Below, piece by piece: positions 17,023 to 25,353 of a stretch of 64,000 nucleotides of DNA. The translations under genes and the position numbers were made by a program. The DNA comes from Veillonella denticariosi JCM 15641 (lineage in GTDB: Bacteria > Bacillota > Negativicutes > Veillonellales > Veillonellaceae). The notes below the pieces were generated by a model. That model saw only the letters and a list, made by a program, of their open reading frames with translations. It did not search any database and had not been told where the DNA came from. The DNA lies in contig NZ_PPDB01000007.1 of NCBI RefSeq assembly GCF_002959855.1, forward strand, positions 736,622 to 800,621, given 5' to 3'. Position 1 is the stretch's first letter, and each line of letters begins with the position of its first letter.

Positions 17023-17829
17023 TCAATATATTAAATATTCATCTACCGCGATTTTCTTTACATCTCTTGTTCCATACGTATCGATTAGCGCCAATACATC
17101 GATTGGCCATTTTGATTGACGTCCGCCGATAGAGGTATTGTTAATAAGCTCACGAATATATACTTCGTTTACGTTCTCACCGGACAATGTATCTATAATA
17201 CTCCACCGTATATCCTCCACCGAAATTCCCAATGTATTCGGAATATAGCCTAAAACCCGTGCAGAAACAGAAAAAAGATGTAACGCCATTTCCTTCGTCA
17301 GACTACCGATCTGTCTCATTGCTTGCGGATCTTGTAATACGGCGGTCTCCAATACGATCATCGAAGGCTCCGGAATATAGCGAAGCGCTAAATAATTTTC
17401 CCGTACAGCTGCCAGTTGCACCGCTTCCGTAGGATGTTTAATATATTGCAACGCATCAAAGTTTTTTCGCACCGCGGTAAGTTGCAATGCTTCCGACGGA
17501 TTCTCGATGTATCGAATAGCCCAGCCCGACTGTTCAAGTGCCTTCTCAATTAATGCATCGGACGGATTCTCTATAAACTCCAATACGGCCCAATCCTTTT
17601 CAATCAATCGCATCAACAAGGCTTCATCCGGATCCTCCACAAACTGAATCGCTCGAGGCGATACTTCAAGGGCTTTTTCAATAACCGATTGCGTAGGTTG
17701 TTTAATATATTGTAACAACATGCCGTTTTGCGAAACGCAGACGAGCTGCATTCCCTCCGTAGGATTTGGAATATTCCGTATGCCATGCGGATTATTAGCC
17801 AATGCCGTTATGTATTGTTCCTCTGTCAT
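17023..17829 (-). CDS. 22-residue tandem repeat protein (DUF4116-like)
   Basis: 268 residues from the ATG at 17829 (GAAGGG upstream; a GTG at 17841 is an alternative). At least seven tandem units of about 22 residues occupy residues 10-170, with consensus A-x-x-Y/F-I-x-x-P-s/t-E/D-A followed by a helical stretch; examples are AIRYIENPSEALQLTAV and ALQYIKHPTEAVQLAAV. The last 80 residues are not repetitive. The pattern resembles DUF4116-type helical repeats and would form a solenoid suited to protein binding. It leads the MoxR/VWA unit and may be its adaptor or substrate receptor; that is inference from position only. Confidence 0.65.
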   Translation of the reverse strand: MTEEQYITALANNPHGIRNIPNPTEGMQLVCVSQNGMLLQYIKQPTQSVIEKALEVSPRAIQFVEDPDEALLMRLIEKDWAVLEFIENPSDALIEKALEQSGWAIRYIENPSEALQLTAVRKNFDALQYIKHPTEAVQLAAVRENYLALRYIPEPSMIVLETAVLQDPQAMRQIGSLTKEMALHLFSVSARVLGYIPNTLGISVEDIRWSIIDTLSGENVNEVYIRELINNTSIGGRQSKWPIDVLALIDTYGTRDVKKIAVDEYLIY

Positions 17830-17848
17830 AATACCCTTCACTTCTATA

Positions 17849-17878
17849 TAAAAAGGCCATACGAATACGTATGACCTA
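17849..17878 (-). terminator. intrinsic terminator behind ktrA
   Basis: Minus strand AGGTCATACG-TATT-CGTATGGCCT (one wobble) followed by TTTTTA. It separates the potassium operon from the repeat-protein/MoxR unit. Confidence 0.75.
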
Positions 17879-17941
17879 TACTGAATTCCATTCTATTATA
17901 TCATCTTTTTTCGATATAGTTATATATCTTTTACATACTTG

Positions 17942-18592
17942 CTACATCGTTAATGCATCCAAATCGGAATTATTCCCGATAACCAATAGTTTATCCTCTT
18001 GTGAAAGTATGGTTACAGGGTCCGGCGGAACCTCCAGTTCCGAGCCGCGCCGAATACCGATGGCATTCAGATTATATTGCTCACGCAACCTGGAGTCCTT
18101 TAAACAGGACCCTACCATAAACGCCGGCATATCCACCTCGATAAGACCGATACTTTCAGATAACTGTAAATAATCCATCACATGATCGCGCGTCAAGGAC
18201 TGTGCCAAACGTAACGCTACGTCATATTCAGGATAAATTACCATATCTACGCCCATTTTTTTGAGCATCTTGCCTTGCAAGCTGTTTTCCGCCTTCGCCA
18301 CCACATAGGGCATATTCATTTCTTTTAACAGCATGGATGTCATCAAATTCGCCTGCACATTGTCGCCGATAGCGACGATAACCAGATCGAATTGGCTAAG
18401 TGCCAATGACTTGATCGCCGTTTCGTCAGTGGTATCCGCTACGATGGCATGTGTCACATAAGGAGATATTTTCTGCACAATATCCGGATCGATATCAACA
18501 CCGAGCACTTCATGTTTCATGGATGCCAGCATTTTAGCAATGGTCGTACCGAATTGACCGAGACCAATTACAGCTATAGTTTTATGTTTCAT
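17942..18592 (-). CDS. ktrA: potassium channel regulatory subunit, KtrA/TrkA family
   Basis: 216 residues from the ATG at 18592 (GAGAGGT seven bases upstream). An RCK_N Rossmann domain opens with VIGLGQFGTTIAKMLASMKH, with the acidic end of the next strand in GVDIDP binding the nucleotide ribose. An RCK_C domain occupies about residues 135-216. It forms the gating ring that senses ATP/ADP or NAD(H) and controls KtrB. It lies 89 bases behind ktrB on the same strand and has a terminator behind it. Confidence 0.9.
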   Translation of the reverse strand: MKHKTIAVIGLGQFGTTIAKMLASMKHEVLGVDIDPDIVQKISPYVTHAIVADTTDETAIKSLALSQFDLVIVAIGDNVQANLMTSMLLKEMNMPYVVAKAENSLQGKMLKKMGVDMVIYPEYDVALRLAQSLTRDHVMDYLQLSESIGLIEVDMPAFMVGSCLKDSRLREQYNLNAIGIRRGSELEVPPDPVTILSQEDKLLVIGNNSDLDALTM

Positions 18593-18681
18593 ACAAACAC
18601 CTCTCATTACCTCATGGAACTCAATACGCTAATACTCAATACTCAAAATAAAAATATCGAAAGGTTCATGCGAAATAACAG

Positions 18682-20043
18682 TTAGAGCAGCACATTCTCC
18701 TCCGCATATCCGATAGGTTTCATAGGCGCAGTTTTTAAGGCCCATGTACCGATAACCGTCATAACACCGACGCGCCCCGTAAGCATGACGAGCATCAGCA
18801 CCCATTTGCTGCTATCCGATAAGTCCGGGGTAATCCCCGTCGTGAGCCCGACCGTACCGAATGCGGACATAACTTCAAACAGAATCCGTATAAAGTCATA
18901 CGGTTCATCCCATGCAAGATAACAGGTCGCCAATAGCACTATCAGTAACGATAAGAAAATGATACCGTTCGCTTTCATTACGGTAACTATGGATAAGCGA
19001 CGTTCAAAGACCTCCACATCAGGTCTGTTATTAAACAGTGTACGAGCAGACAAAAATGCAACAGCTACGGTGCTTATTTTGACACCGCCGCCCGTCGAGT
19101 TCGGTCCGGCCCCTATAAACATGAGAATAATCGACACGAACAATGTAATAGGATGTAATGAACTATAATCAACCGTCGCAATCCCCGCCGTACGCGGCGT
19201 AACGGATTGGAAAAGCGAAGCCATGACCTTTTCCCATACCGGTAAAGGCCCCAAAGTCTTTGGATTTCCCCACTCGACTCCTAAAATGATGATGGCACCG
19301 ATTGCAATGAGAGTTACCGTTCCTATCAGCATGATTTTCGTATGCAGTTTAAGATTTGTAAACCGTCTTGCACCGCGATTCGCCCATATATCAAAGGTCG
19401 CTAAATATCCGAAGCCGCCAACAATGATAAGAACCATCGTATTAATATTAAACAGCACATCCCCTACCATAGCATAGGGCAGATTATTATCGAAAAATAC
19501 AAAGCCCGCATTACAGAAGGTCGAAACAGCCTGCATAAACCCGGTATATAGAGCTTCAGAGCCGATATAGGGGTATAGTTGAATCGTATAAATGATGCCG
19601 CCTATAATCTCCATAACTATGGTATACAGTGTTATCAGTTTTGTGATATGTAAGAGTCCGCTCATCCCCTCCTGGCCTACATCCTCCGACAAGAGAACTC
19701 GATTTCTGAGACCGATGCGCCGCCCTAACAGTAATGCAATAATCGTCGTAAACGATACGATACCGAGTCCGCCCAACTGAATGAGAAGGACCATGATTAT
19801 TTTTCCCAAAAGAGACCAATGGTAATAGGTATCCACAGTCGCAAGCCCCGTAACGGACACACAGGATACCGCCGTAAAAGCCGCATCCACGAGATTCGTA
19901 CCGTAACCATCGGCACTCGACATGGGCAGCATCAACAGTAATGTACCTAACGCCATGACACTGAAAAAACTGAGTGCCAATAATCGATAAGGGTTATCTT
20001 GAATATATTTTTGTACAGGATGATGTGAAATATCGTGCCACAT
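18682..20043 (-). CDS. ktrB: potassium uptake membrane subunit KtrB/TrkH family
   Basis: 453 residues from the ATG at 20043 (AAGGTGG upstream). Four pore-loop repeats carry the filter glycines of the SKT superfamily: TAVSCVSVTGLATV, STFCNAGFVFF, SVTPRTAGIATV and FGTVGLTTGIT. About ten membrane segments. It conducts K+ (often Na+-coupled) across the inner membrane together with the RCK subunit KtrA encoded just downstream. The start is 10 bases after the stop of the PfkB kinase gene, so all three genes are probably co-transcribed. Confidence 0.92.
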   Translation of the reverse strand: MWHDISHHPVQKYIQDNPYRLLALSFFSVMALGTLLLMLPMSSADGYGTNLVDAAFTAVSCVSVTGLATVDTYYHWSLLGKIIMVLLIQLGGLGIVSFTTIIALLLGRRIGLRNRVLLSEDVGQEGMSGLLHITKLITLYTIVMEIIGGIIYTIQLYPYIGSEALYTGFMQAVSTFCNAGFVFFDNNLPYAMVGDVLFNINTMVLIIVGGFGYLATFDIWANRGARRFTNLKLHTKIMLIGTVTLIAIGAIIILGVEWGNPKTLGPLPVWEKVMASLFQSVTPRTAGIATVDYSSLHPITLFVSIILMFIGAGPNSTGGGVKISTVAVAFLSARTLFNNRPDVEVFERRLSIVTVMKANGIIFLSLLIVLLATCYLAWDEPYDFIRILFEVMSAFGTVGLTTGITPDLSDSSKWVLMLVMLTGRVGVMTVIGTWALKTAPMKPIGYAEENVLL

Positions 20044-20053
20044 AATGTCCACC

Positions 20054-21100
20054 TTAACGGGAGTTTGCCAATGCCACCGCATCCTCTAATGAGGGTAATC
20101 CGCTGCGGCCACCGAGCCTCTGCGTATTTAAAGATGCGACGGCGGAAGCAAAATCAGCGGCACTTTCAAAAATTGTATTAGAGCAGTCCAACAGGACCTC
20201 CCGCGCACTTCGACGCCCCTCGCACTCAACGCGCATATTGCGAATCGTCTTGGCGATAACCGTCAAAAAGGCACCGTGAAAGCTGTCACCCGCCCCGGTA
20301 GTATCTAAAACGGCATCTTGAGGAAATGCGGGGCACCGATAAAATGTCCCGTCAGGCCATACAAAATAGCTGCCCTCAGCCCCATCCGTAACGCCCGCAA
20401 TATAGGCGCCACGCTCATGAATAATGCGGCAGGCCTCCTCCAGGTCCGTAGTTCCCGTATATTTTTCGGCGTAATCCCGGGCGACGATAACAATATCACT
20501 GGCCCGTGTAATGTCCTTCAAGCCTTCATCATACCGGTTCGCACCGCCATCAAGAGAGACAAGGTTCCCGGACTGCTTACAGATAGTCATGGCCTCAATC
20601 AGGCATTTACGATGACGGCCGTTGATATGTAGGATATGACCGCCTTCAACACACGCCTTATGCTTATCCAGAGACTCCAGTTCGGGTGCCGTGGACCGTT
20701 CAAAGAAAATAGCCCGATCGCCGGTCTTTTCATTAACTAAAATAGTGGCACTCGCCGACTTGGAGTCCCGCGCAGATTCGATATGACTGGTTTCAACATT
20801 ATAGTAATCAAAATCATCGAGAATATGAGTTCCCCCTATATCATCTCCGATAACGTCAATCATAACCGTATCGAGTCCGTACTTCCCCGCCGTAGCAAGG
20901 GCAGTCGCTACAGGGCCGCCTCCGTCAACGGCAGTCATTACCGCCTCCTGCACCTCACGTCCCGTAGGGAATGATTTAACCATGACAAATCGATCCAATG
21001 TACTGGCCCCGATACCGACAATATCAAAAGGATGTGTATCATATACAATATCTCTCGGCCGTTCAGGTGTCGCCGTAACACTTGCAATAGTAACCTGCAT
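20054..21100 (-). CDS. PfkB-family carbohydrate kinase
   Basis: 348 residues. The ribokinase-type fold is shown by the glycine-rich GGGPVATALATAGKYG near the N-terminus and the PfkB signature DTTGAGDSFHGAFL containing the catalytic aspartate. Substrate cannot be told; the general ribokinase/fructokinase/nucleoside-kinase range applies. The first 25 residues before DIVGIGAS are an unusual extension for the family. GAGGAAG lies upstream of the ATG. Co-directional with ktrB at 10 bases' distance, an unexpected pairing of a sugar kinase with potassium uptake. Confidence 0.85.
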   Translation of the reverse strand: MQVTIASVTATPERPRDIVYDTHPFDIVGIGASTLDRFVMVKSFPTGREVQEAVMTAVDGGGPVATALATAGKYGLDTVMIDVIGDDIGGTHILDDFDYYNVETSHIESARDSKSASATILVNEKTGDRAIFFERSTAPELESLDKHKACVEGGHILHINGRHRKCLIEAMTICKQSGNLVSLDGGANRYDEGLKDITRASDIVIVARDYAEKYTGTTDLEEACRIIHERGAYIAGVTDGAEGSYFVWPDGTFYRCPAFPQDAVLDTTGAGDSFHGAFLTVIAKTIRNMRVECEGRRSAREVLLDCSNTIFESAADFASAVASLNTQRLGGRSGLPSLEDAVALANSR

Positions 21101-21189
21101 ATTACTTCCTCATTATACTAATCATCTTACATGCTGACCTTAATTTTAATACAATTCTACGTCTAGCATACCCGTATACATGGTAAAAG

Positions 21190-21218
21190 TAAACCCCGGA
21201 ACGAATCCCGGGGTTTTT
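21190..21218. terminator. intrinsic terminator behind hutW
   Basis: AACCCCGG / CCGGGGTT stem with a 7-base loop and T tracts on both strands; downstream of hutW and before the PfkB gene. Confidence 0.8.
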
Positions 21219-21289
21219 ATCGATCATGTGATGAAATAGTATATACAATGTATACTGAGGTTATTTAGTTGGTGTAAGTAGTGTAAAGG

Positions 21290-22930
21290 TTAGGACATCA
21301 TACGTTCCATCATATATTCTATTTCATCAGCGCTGAGATTATACATAGCCTGGGCCATACGTTCCGCAGATTCACCGGAGGAACCGCTTTTCGCGATTTC
21401 CGCTTTAGCCTTTGCAATGAGAGCATCCTTACGCTTAGCTTCTTCGTTTTCACCGGTGGGGACGGAAACATTCTCCTTGCCTTGACCGATGCCGCGCACC
21501 TCTTGAGCCGGCGCCGTTTTAGAACGAGTCTTTGTATCCTGTGCAGCTACCGATTCCAACGCGAATGAATTGCGACCGGTCATGATGTACTCGACGACTT
21601 CCAGTGTACTTTGAGTGATATTAACGGTCCAAAACTCACCGGCCGTCGTCAAACGGTAAAGGATCCCGTTATAAGTTACAAGTCCTCGTTCCCTCCAGAT
21701 ATCATAGAGCCAGCAAAGCTCTTTCAAGCGGGGATCCATCGTCACTAAATCATCGATATTCAGGAAGCCCTGTTCCAGTTGACTCACCACGACATTGACA
21801 ATCGGCTGCAGTTCGCTCTGCTTCATAAGCGCCATAAACGGTTTCTCACCGCGGCTGACCATGTCTTCATAAGGCTTTAACGCGCGATGCAACATCATAC
21901 CGTAACCGTCTATATTACCACCGGCACCGCTTCCGAACGGAAACATCGGCACACCGGCTTTAGCGAGAATATTATACAGGCTGCGTTCCCGATTATTGGC
22001 ACTCCAATGGGCTGCACTCAATCTACGATACGCGCGTTTCTCCAAATAGTCCCGACCGAACGTAAACATATCACTTTGCATTGCCGTCGTCGCTGCCGGC
22101 GGCACTTTACCGTTCGCAATATCCCTATTAAGGTCGCTGCCGTCAAACACATTAAGCTGGTATAAGTCGGCTCCATCCACTCCGGAACTTACGAGTTGAG
22201 CCAGGTCGTCCTCCCATACCTCCATCGTTTGACCCGGTAAACCATAGATAAGGTCAATAACCAGAGAACACTGACCGTAAGCTTTCACATCCGCCAGTCT
22301 TTTAAGCACCGTCTCCCGATCGTCTAAACGCCCTACCATTTGGCGTACCTCGGTATTAAAGGACTGCACCCCGATAGACATACGATTTACACCGTGACTC
22401 ATCCAAACGTCCAAATTTTCCGGAATCAAATCGTGAATACGACCTTCCAAGGTCAGTTCATAATCATTCGCCAACGGCAAGTAGTCGCGAATCGCCTGCA
22501 ACAGGCGTTTCGAGTTCTCCGGAGATAACGATGTAGGCGTACCGCCACCGATAAACAGCGCATGAATTAGACCGTCTTTCAATCGCTTGCATTCACTGGC
22601 GGCCTGCAATTCACCGATGAGGCCGTCGATATATGTATCTTCCACATTCTGACTGGTCCCGTTCTGAAAGAAGCCGCAATAGGTGCATTTCGTCTTACAG
22701 AATGGAATATGGATATATGCGGACTGCATCTGTCCTTTAGAGGCCTCTCCGTTCATCACGGTCTGCCAGACATGTTGAGTTTCCTTCGGAGATACGAGTG
22801 TACCGTTTAACCCCGCATGAACGACGCGCTTATGAGGGAATGCCCCGCTGATAGGATCATCACAAATCATACCCAATTGCAAATTTCTCTGCTTCTCGGG
22901 AAGTGATTCAAAAAACGCTGCTAACGTCAT
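21290..22930 (-). CDS. hutW: heme-degrading radical SAM enzyme HutW/ChuW/HmuW type
   Basis: 546 residues. The radical SAM motif CKTKCTYC (C78, C82, C85) lies in AYIHIPFCKTKCTYCGFF, followed by FIGGGTPTSL and SIGVQSFNTEVRQMVGRLDD, i.e. the HemN-like branch. The opening (NPxxGAFPHKRVVHAG-like: DDPISGAFPHKRVVHAG) and its place beside a TonB heme-type receptor and a flavodoxin identify the anaerobic heme methyltransferase/degradation enzyme that opens the porphyrin without oxygen and frees iron. Residues from about 450 on are an extra low-complexity linker and a Met-rich helical tail (AERMAQAMYNLSADE) not usual in the family. Last gene of the receptor/exbBD/tonB/flavodoxin unit, 18 bases behind the flavodoxin. 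Confidence 0.88.
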   Translation of the reverse strand: MTLAAFFESLPEKQRNLQLGMICDDPISGAFPHKRVVHAGLNGTLVSPKETQHVWQTVMNGEASKGQMQSAYIHIPFCKTKCTYCGFFQNGTSQNVEDTYIDGLIGELQAASECKRLKDGLIHALFIGGGTPTSLSPENSKRLLQAIRDYLPLANDYELTLEGRIHDLIPENLDVWMSHGVNRMSIGVQSFNTEVRQMVGRLDDRETVLKRLADVKAYGQCSLVIDLIYGLPGQTMEVWEDDLAQLVSSGVDGADLYQLNVFDGSDLNRDIANGKVPPAATTAMQSDMFTFGRDYLEKRAYRRLSAAHWSANNRERSLYNILAKAGVPMFPFGSGAGGNIDGYGMMLHRALKPYEDMVSRGEKPFMALMKQSELQPIVNVVVSQLEQGFLNIDDLVTMDPRLKELCWLYDIWRERGLVTYNGILYRLTTAGEFWTVNITQSTLEVVEYIMTGRNSFALESVAAQDTKTRSKTAPAQEVRGIGQGKENVSVPTGENEEAKRKDALIAKAKAEIAKSGSSGESAERMAQAMYNLSADEIEYMMERMMS

Positions 22931-22948
22931 ACTACAATCCCCCTTATA

Positions 22949-23467
22949 TCAGGCTTGCAACTTGGCAAGAACCGATTTTGCAAATTCCTTGGCATTTGCA
23001 AAGTCCTGTTCATCCGGATGCGTTTCTGCAGACTTATGTAATGCATCACGTTCAGGACTTTGACCATGTGCAGATCCCGGAAGGAACATCTTATACATCA
23101 TTTCGATGACCTTCGGATCGATTTTTCCTTGACATACGAATCCATCTACCAGTTGCTCCTTGTTCGGTAATAATGCGGCTGCTTTTTCAATGCTTTCACG
23201 AGCATGGTCGGAATCGGCATACATACCCAACGTCGCAAATAATACGACATGAGGATTTGTAAGCGTTTCAATCAATTTAGCGGCTTCTTTATTAGCCGTA
23301 CCGCGATCAACCCAGAAACCTACAAATACAGTGTCGTAATCACTCAAATTTTCCGGTGCGTCCTTAACGGAAACGCAAGGTGTCCCCGGCGGCATAATGG
23401 AAGCCATGGCTTCCGCTACACGTTTTGTATTCCCTGTAAGGGATGAATATAAAATAATGTTCTTCAT
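22949..23467 (-). CDS. flavodoxin-family protein, likely electron donor to HutW
   Basis: 172 residues. The FMN-phosphate loop YSSLTGNTKRVAEAM (S/T-x-T-G-N-T) is at the N-terminus, with FVGFWVDRGTANKEA and LFATLGMYADSDHA as the FMN-contacting loops. It matches the BilS/HmuF-like long flavodoxins found beside tetrapyrrole-reducing enzymes in anaerobes. Since Fusobacterium HmuF supplies electrons for heme breakdown by HmuW, and hutW follows at 18 bases, the same role is likely here, but this is inference from neighbourhood. Confidence 0.82.
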   Translation of the reverse strand: MKNIILYSSLTGNTKRVAEAMASIMPPGTPCVSVKDAPENLSDYDTVFVGFWVDRGTANKEAAKLIETLTNPHVVLFATLGMYADSDHARESIEKAAALLPNKEQLVDGFVCQGKIDPKVIEMMYKMFLPGSAHGQSPERDALHKSAETHPDEQDFANAKEFAKSVLAKLQA

Positions 23468-23494
23468 TGCTATCTCCTCTATTACTTATATAGA

Positions 23495-24289
23495 TTATTC
23501 GTCATCTTCATCAGATGATTCTTGTCCTCTAAATTCAACCGGTACATTTACATTTATATCTTCTCCGGTCGGATTATTATATGGTGTTGCGGATACAACT
23601 GCAGACATAGCTGCATCATTAAAGATTTCATTTGTGGTCGATAAAATTTGCTGCCCGATAAGAGCACCATCCGTATTTAATGTCACCTGTACAAGTACGT
23701 CACCTTCCAGGCGCCGTTTCAACGCCATAGCCGGACTTTGTGCATAATTCTGTACTTTTTCACGGAAGCCTTCACTGTCAAATGCCGCTTTCACTTTGCC
23801 ATGACCGTCTCCTTCACCCTTGCCATCGCCCTTGCCATAACCGGTACCACGACCATCGCCAACACCTGTACCGTCACCGGTTCCATGACCACCACCGGTG
23901 CCGCCTCCGGATCCCGGACCGTTACCGACTCCGCCATTTTCACCGGATGTGTTCGATTGAGCTTCATTACCCTTACTTGGTACATTTACAGCATCAGGAA
24001 TATCTGTTGCCGTAGATGGTTCCACATTTGTTACAACAGCCTTTGTCCTTGCCGCCACTTCATCAGCGGACAGCGGTTTCGGGAATAGGGATGCCCTGTC
24101 CCCGCCTCCGCCGCCGGCATGGCCGCTACCGCCATCATCAAGCACACTCTGAGTGAGATCGATTTCATATGTGTCCTGCTCCTGGATAGCGGGCACTACT
24201 ACAAAGAAAATGACGGCAATAAATAGAATAATCAGATGCACTATGGCGGATATGATGGCTGCCTTTTTCCATGATATGCCTATTCCCAT
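23495..24289 (-). CDS. tonB: energy transducer TonB with glycine-rich linker
   Basis: 264 residues. One N-terminal membrane anchor (about 8-33), a periplasmic linker and a C-terminal TonB domain (about 185-254; MALKRRLEGDVLVQVTLNTD, then PYNNPTGEDINVNVPVEF). The linker is unusual: residues 117-165 are Gly-rich with G-x-G-D repeats (GTGDGTGVGDGRGTGYGKGD) instead of the usual Pro-Glu/Pro-Lys. A short acidic tail SSDEDDE ends the protein. It transmits the proton-motive force from ExbB/ExbD to the receptor encoded upstream. Two bases separate it from exbD. Confidence 0.88.
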   Translation of the reverse strand: MGIGISWKKAAIISAIVHLIILFIAVIFFVVVPAIQEQDTYEIDLTQSVLDDGGSGHAGGGGGDRASLFPKPLSADEVAARTKAVVTNVEPSTATDIPDAVNVPSKGNEAQSNTSGENGGVGNGPGSGGGTGGGHGTGDGTGVGDGRGTGYGKGDGKGEGDGHGKVKAAFDSEGFREKVQNYAQSPAMALKRRLEGDVLVQVTLNTDGALIGQQILSTTNEIFNDAAMSAVVSATPYNNPTGEDINVNVPVEFRGQESSDEDDE

Positions 24290-24291
24290 AG

Positions 24292-24699
24292 TTATCCTTT
24301 CTGTTCTGCAGCAATAGCCAGACGCTTAACACCGGATTGTTTAAGCATATCCATGATAGCTACCACCTGACCATGTGCTGCACGCTTATCGGCCTGTAAA
24401 ATAACGCTGGCATTCGGATTCTGGGCTATACGTTCTTTTACCATGGCCTCTGCCGCATCGATGCTCATCGGATTATTATCAATCGTGATGTGTCCCTCCG
24501 CATCCAGCGTGAGGACCACCGGTAATTGAGCCGGTGCCGATGCAGATGAAGCTTGCGGCAACTGTACGGATAAAGCCTTCTGTGCAATGGTCTGCAAACT
24601 ATTCATCATGAAGAACACCAATAAGAAGAATATAATATCAATCATTGGGATAATCATGAATTCAGGCTTGGATTTCATACGAAAACTTTGTAAATTCAT
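24292..24699 (-). CDS. exbD: biopolymer transport protein ExbD
   Basis: 135 residues. One membrane helix (about 15-37) carries the functional aspartate in MIDIIFFLLVFFM, followed by a small periplasmic domain ending VMDMLKQSGVKRLAIA-like (residues near 115-130). Forms the proton-driven stator with ExbB that energises TonB. One base after exbB and two before tonB, so tightly coupled translation. Confidence 0.93.
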   Translation of the reverse strand: MNLQSFRMKSKPEFMIIPMIDIIFFLLVFFMMNSLQTIAQKALSVQLPQASSASAPAQLPVVLTLDAEGHITIDNNPMSIDAAEAMVKERIAQNPNASVILQADKRAAHGQVVAIMDMLKQSGVKRLAIAAEQKG

Positions 24700-24700
24700 A

Positions 24701-25318
24701 CTATTTCCACCCTTCCCGTTTTGCTGTAATTATATTAACACACATCGTTTCAATTTGATTAATAATGGAGTCCAAACGATGACTAAAAAATGTATAAACG
24801 ATAAATGCCATAATCGCCACGCATAGACCGGATGCCGTCGCGATGAGGGCTTCACCTACCCCTCCGGTAATGGCGGATGCACCTGCACCGGAGTCGAGAA
24901 TACTGAAAGAACCGATCATCCCCGTAACCGTCCCCAACAAGCCCAATAATGGAGAAATTGTTACGGTTGCACTTAAGTAATCCATATATTTTTTGAATCC
25001 TACCGCATCAACGCCCATCTGGTCGCCGAAAGCCGTTTTCATTCCCGCTTCGTCCTTATCATTCATCAATCCCGCTTGCGCAACTCGACTTGCAATAGAC
25101 GGGTTTTCCTGAATCACTTTTTCAATTTCATCCCATCTCTGCAATCTGGAAAGTTCATTAACAGCATGACACACAACAAAGGTCTTACCTGCATATTTAC
25201 GATAATAGAAAGCTCGTTCCACCGCTATGGCGATAACCATAAGGGACAAGAATAACAATGGATACATGACATATCCGCCGCTATGAAATAAATGAATTAC
25301 ATAATTTAGATTTTCCAT
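24701..25318 (-). CDS. exbB: biopolymer transport protein ExbB (MotA/TolQ/ExbB family)
   Basis: 205 residues with three membrane helices: about 15-35, then after a cytoplasmic domain two in the C-terminal half. The TM2/TM3 signatures SPLLGLLGTVTGMIGSF and GVGEALIATASGLCVAIMAF are family hallmarks. With ExbD it makes the inner-membrane proton channel that powers TonB. It starts 35 bases after the giant receptor gene. Confidence 0.94.
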   Translation of the reverse strand: MENLNYVIHLFHSGGYVMYPLLFLSLMVIAIAVERAFYYRKYAGKTFVVCHAVNELSRLQRWDEIEKVIQENPSIASRVAQAGLMNDKDEAGMKTAFGDQMGVDAVGFKKYMDYLSATVTISPLLGLLGTVTGMIGSFSILDSGAGASAITGGVGEALIATASGLCVAIMAFIVYTFFSHRLDSIINQIETMCVNIITAKREGWK

Positions 25319-25353
25319 ACTAGTTACCTTTCTGTCTATTCACAGACCGCATA

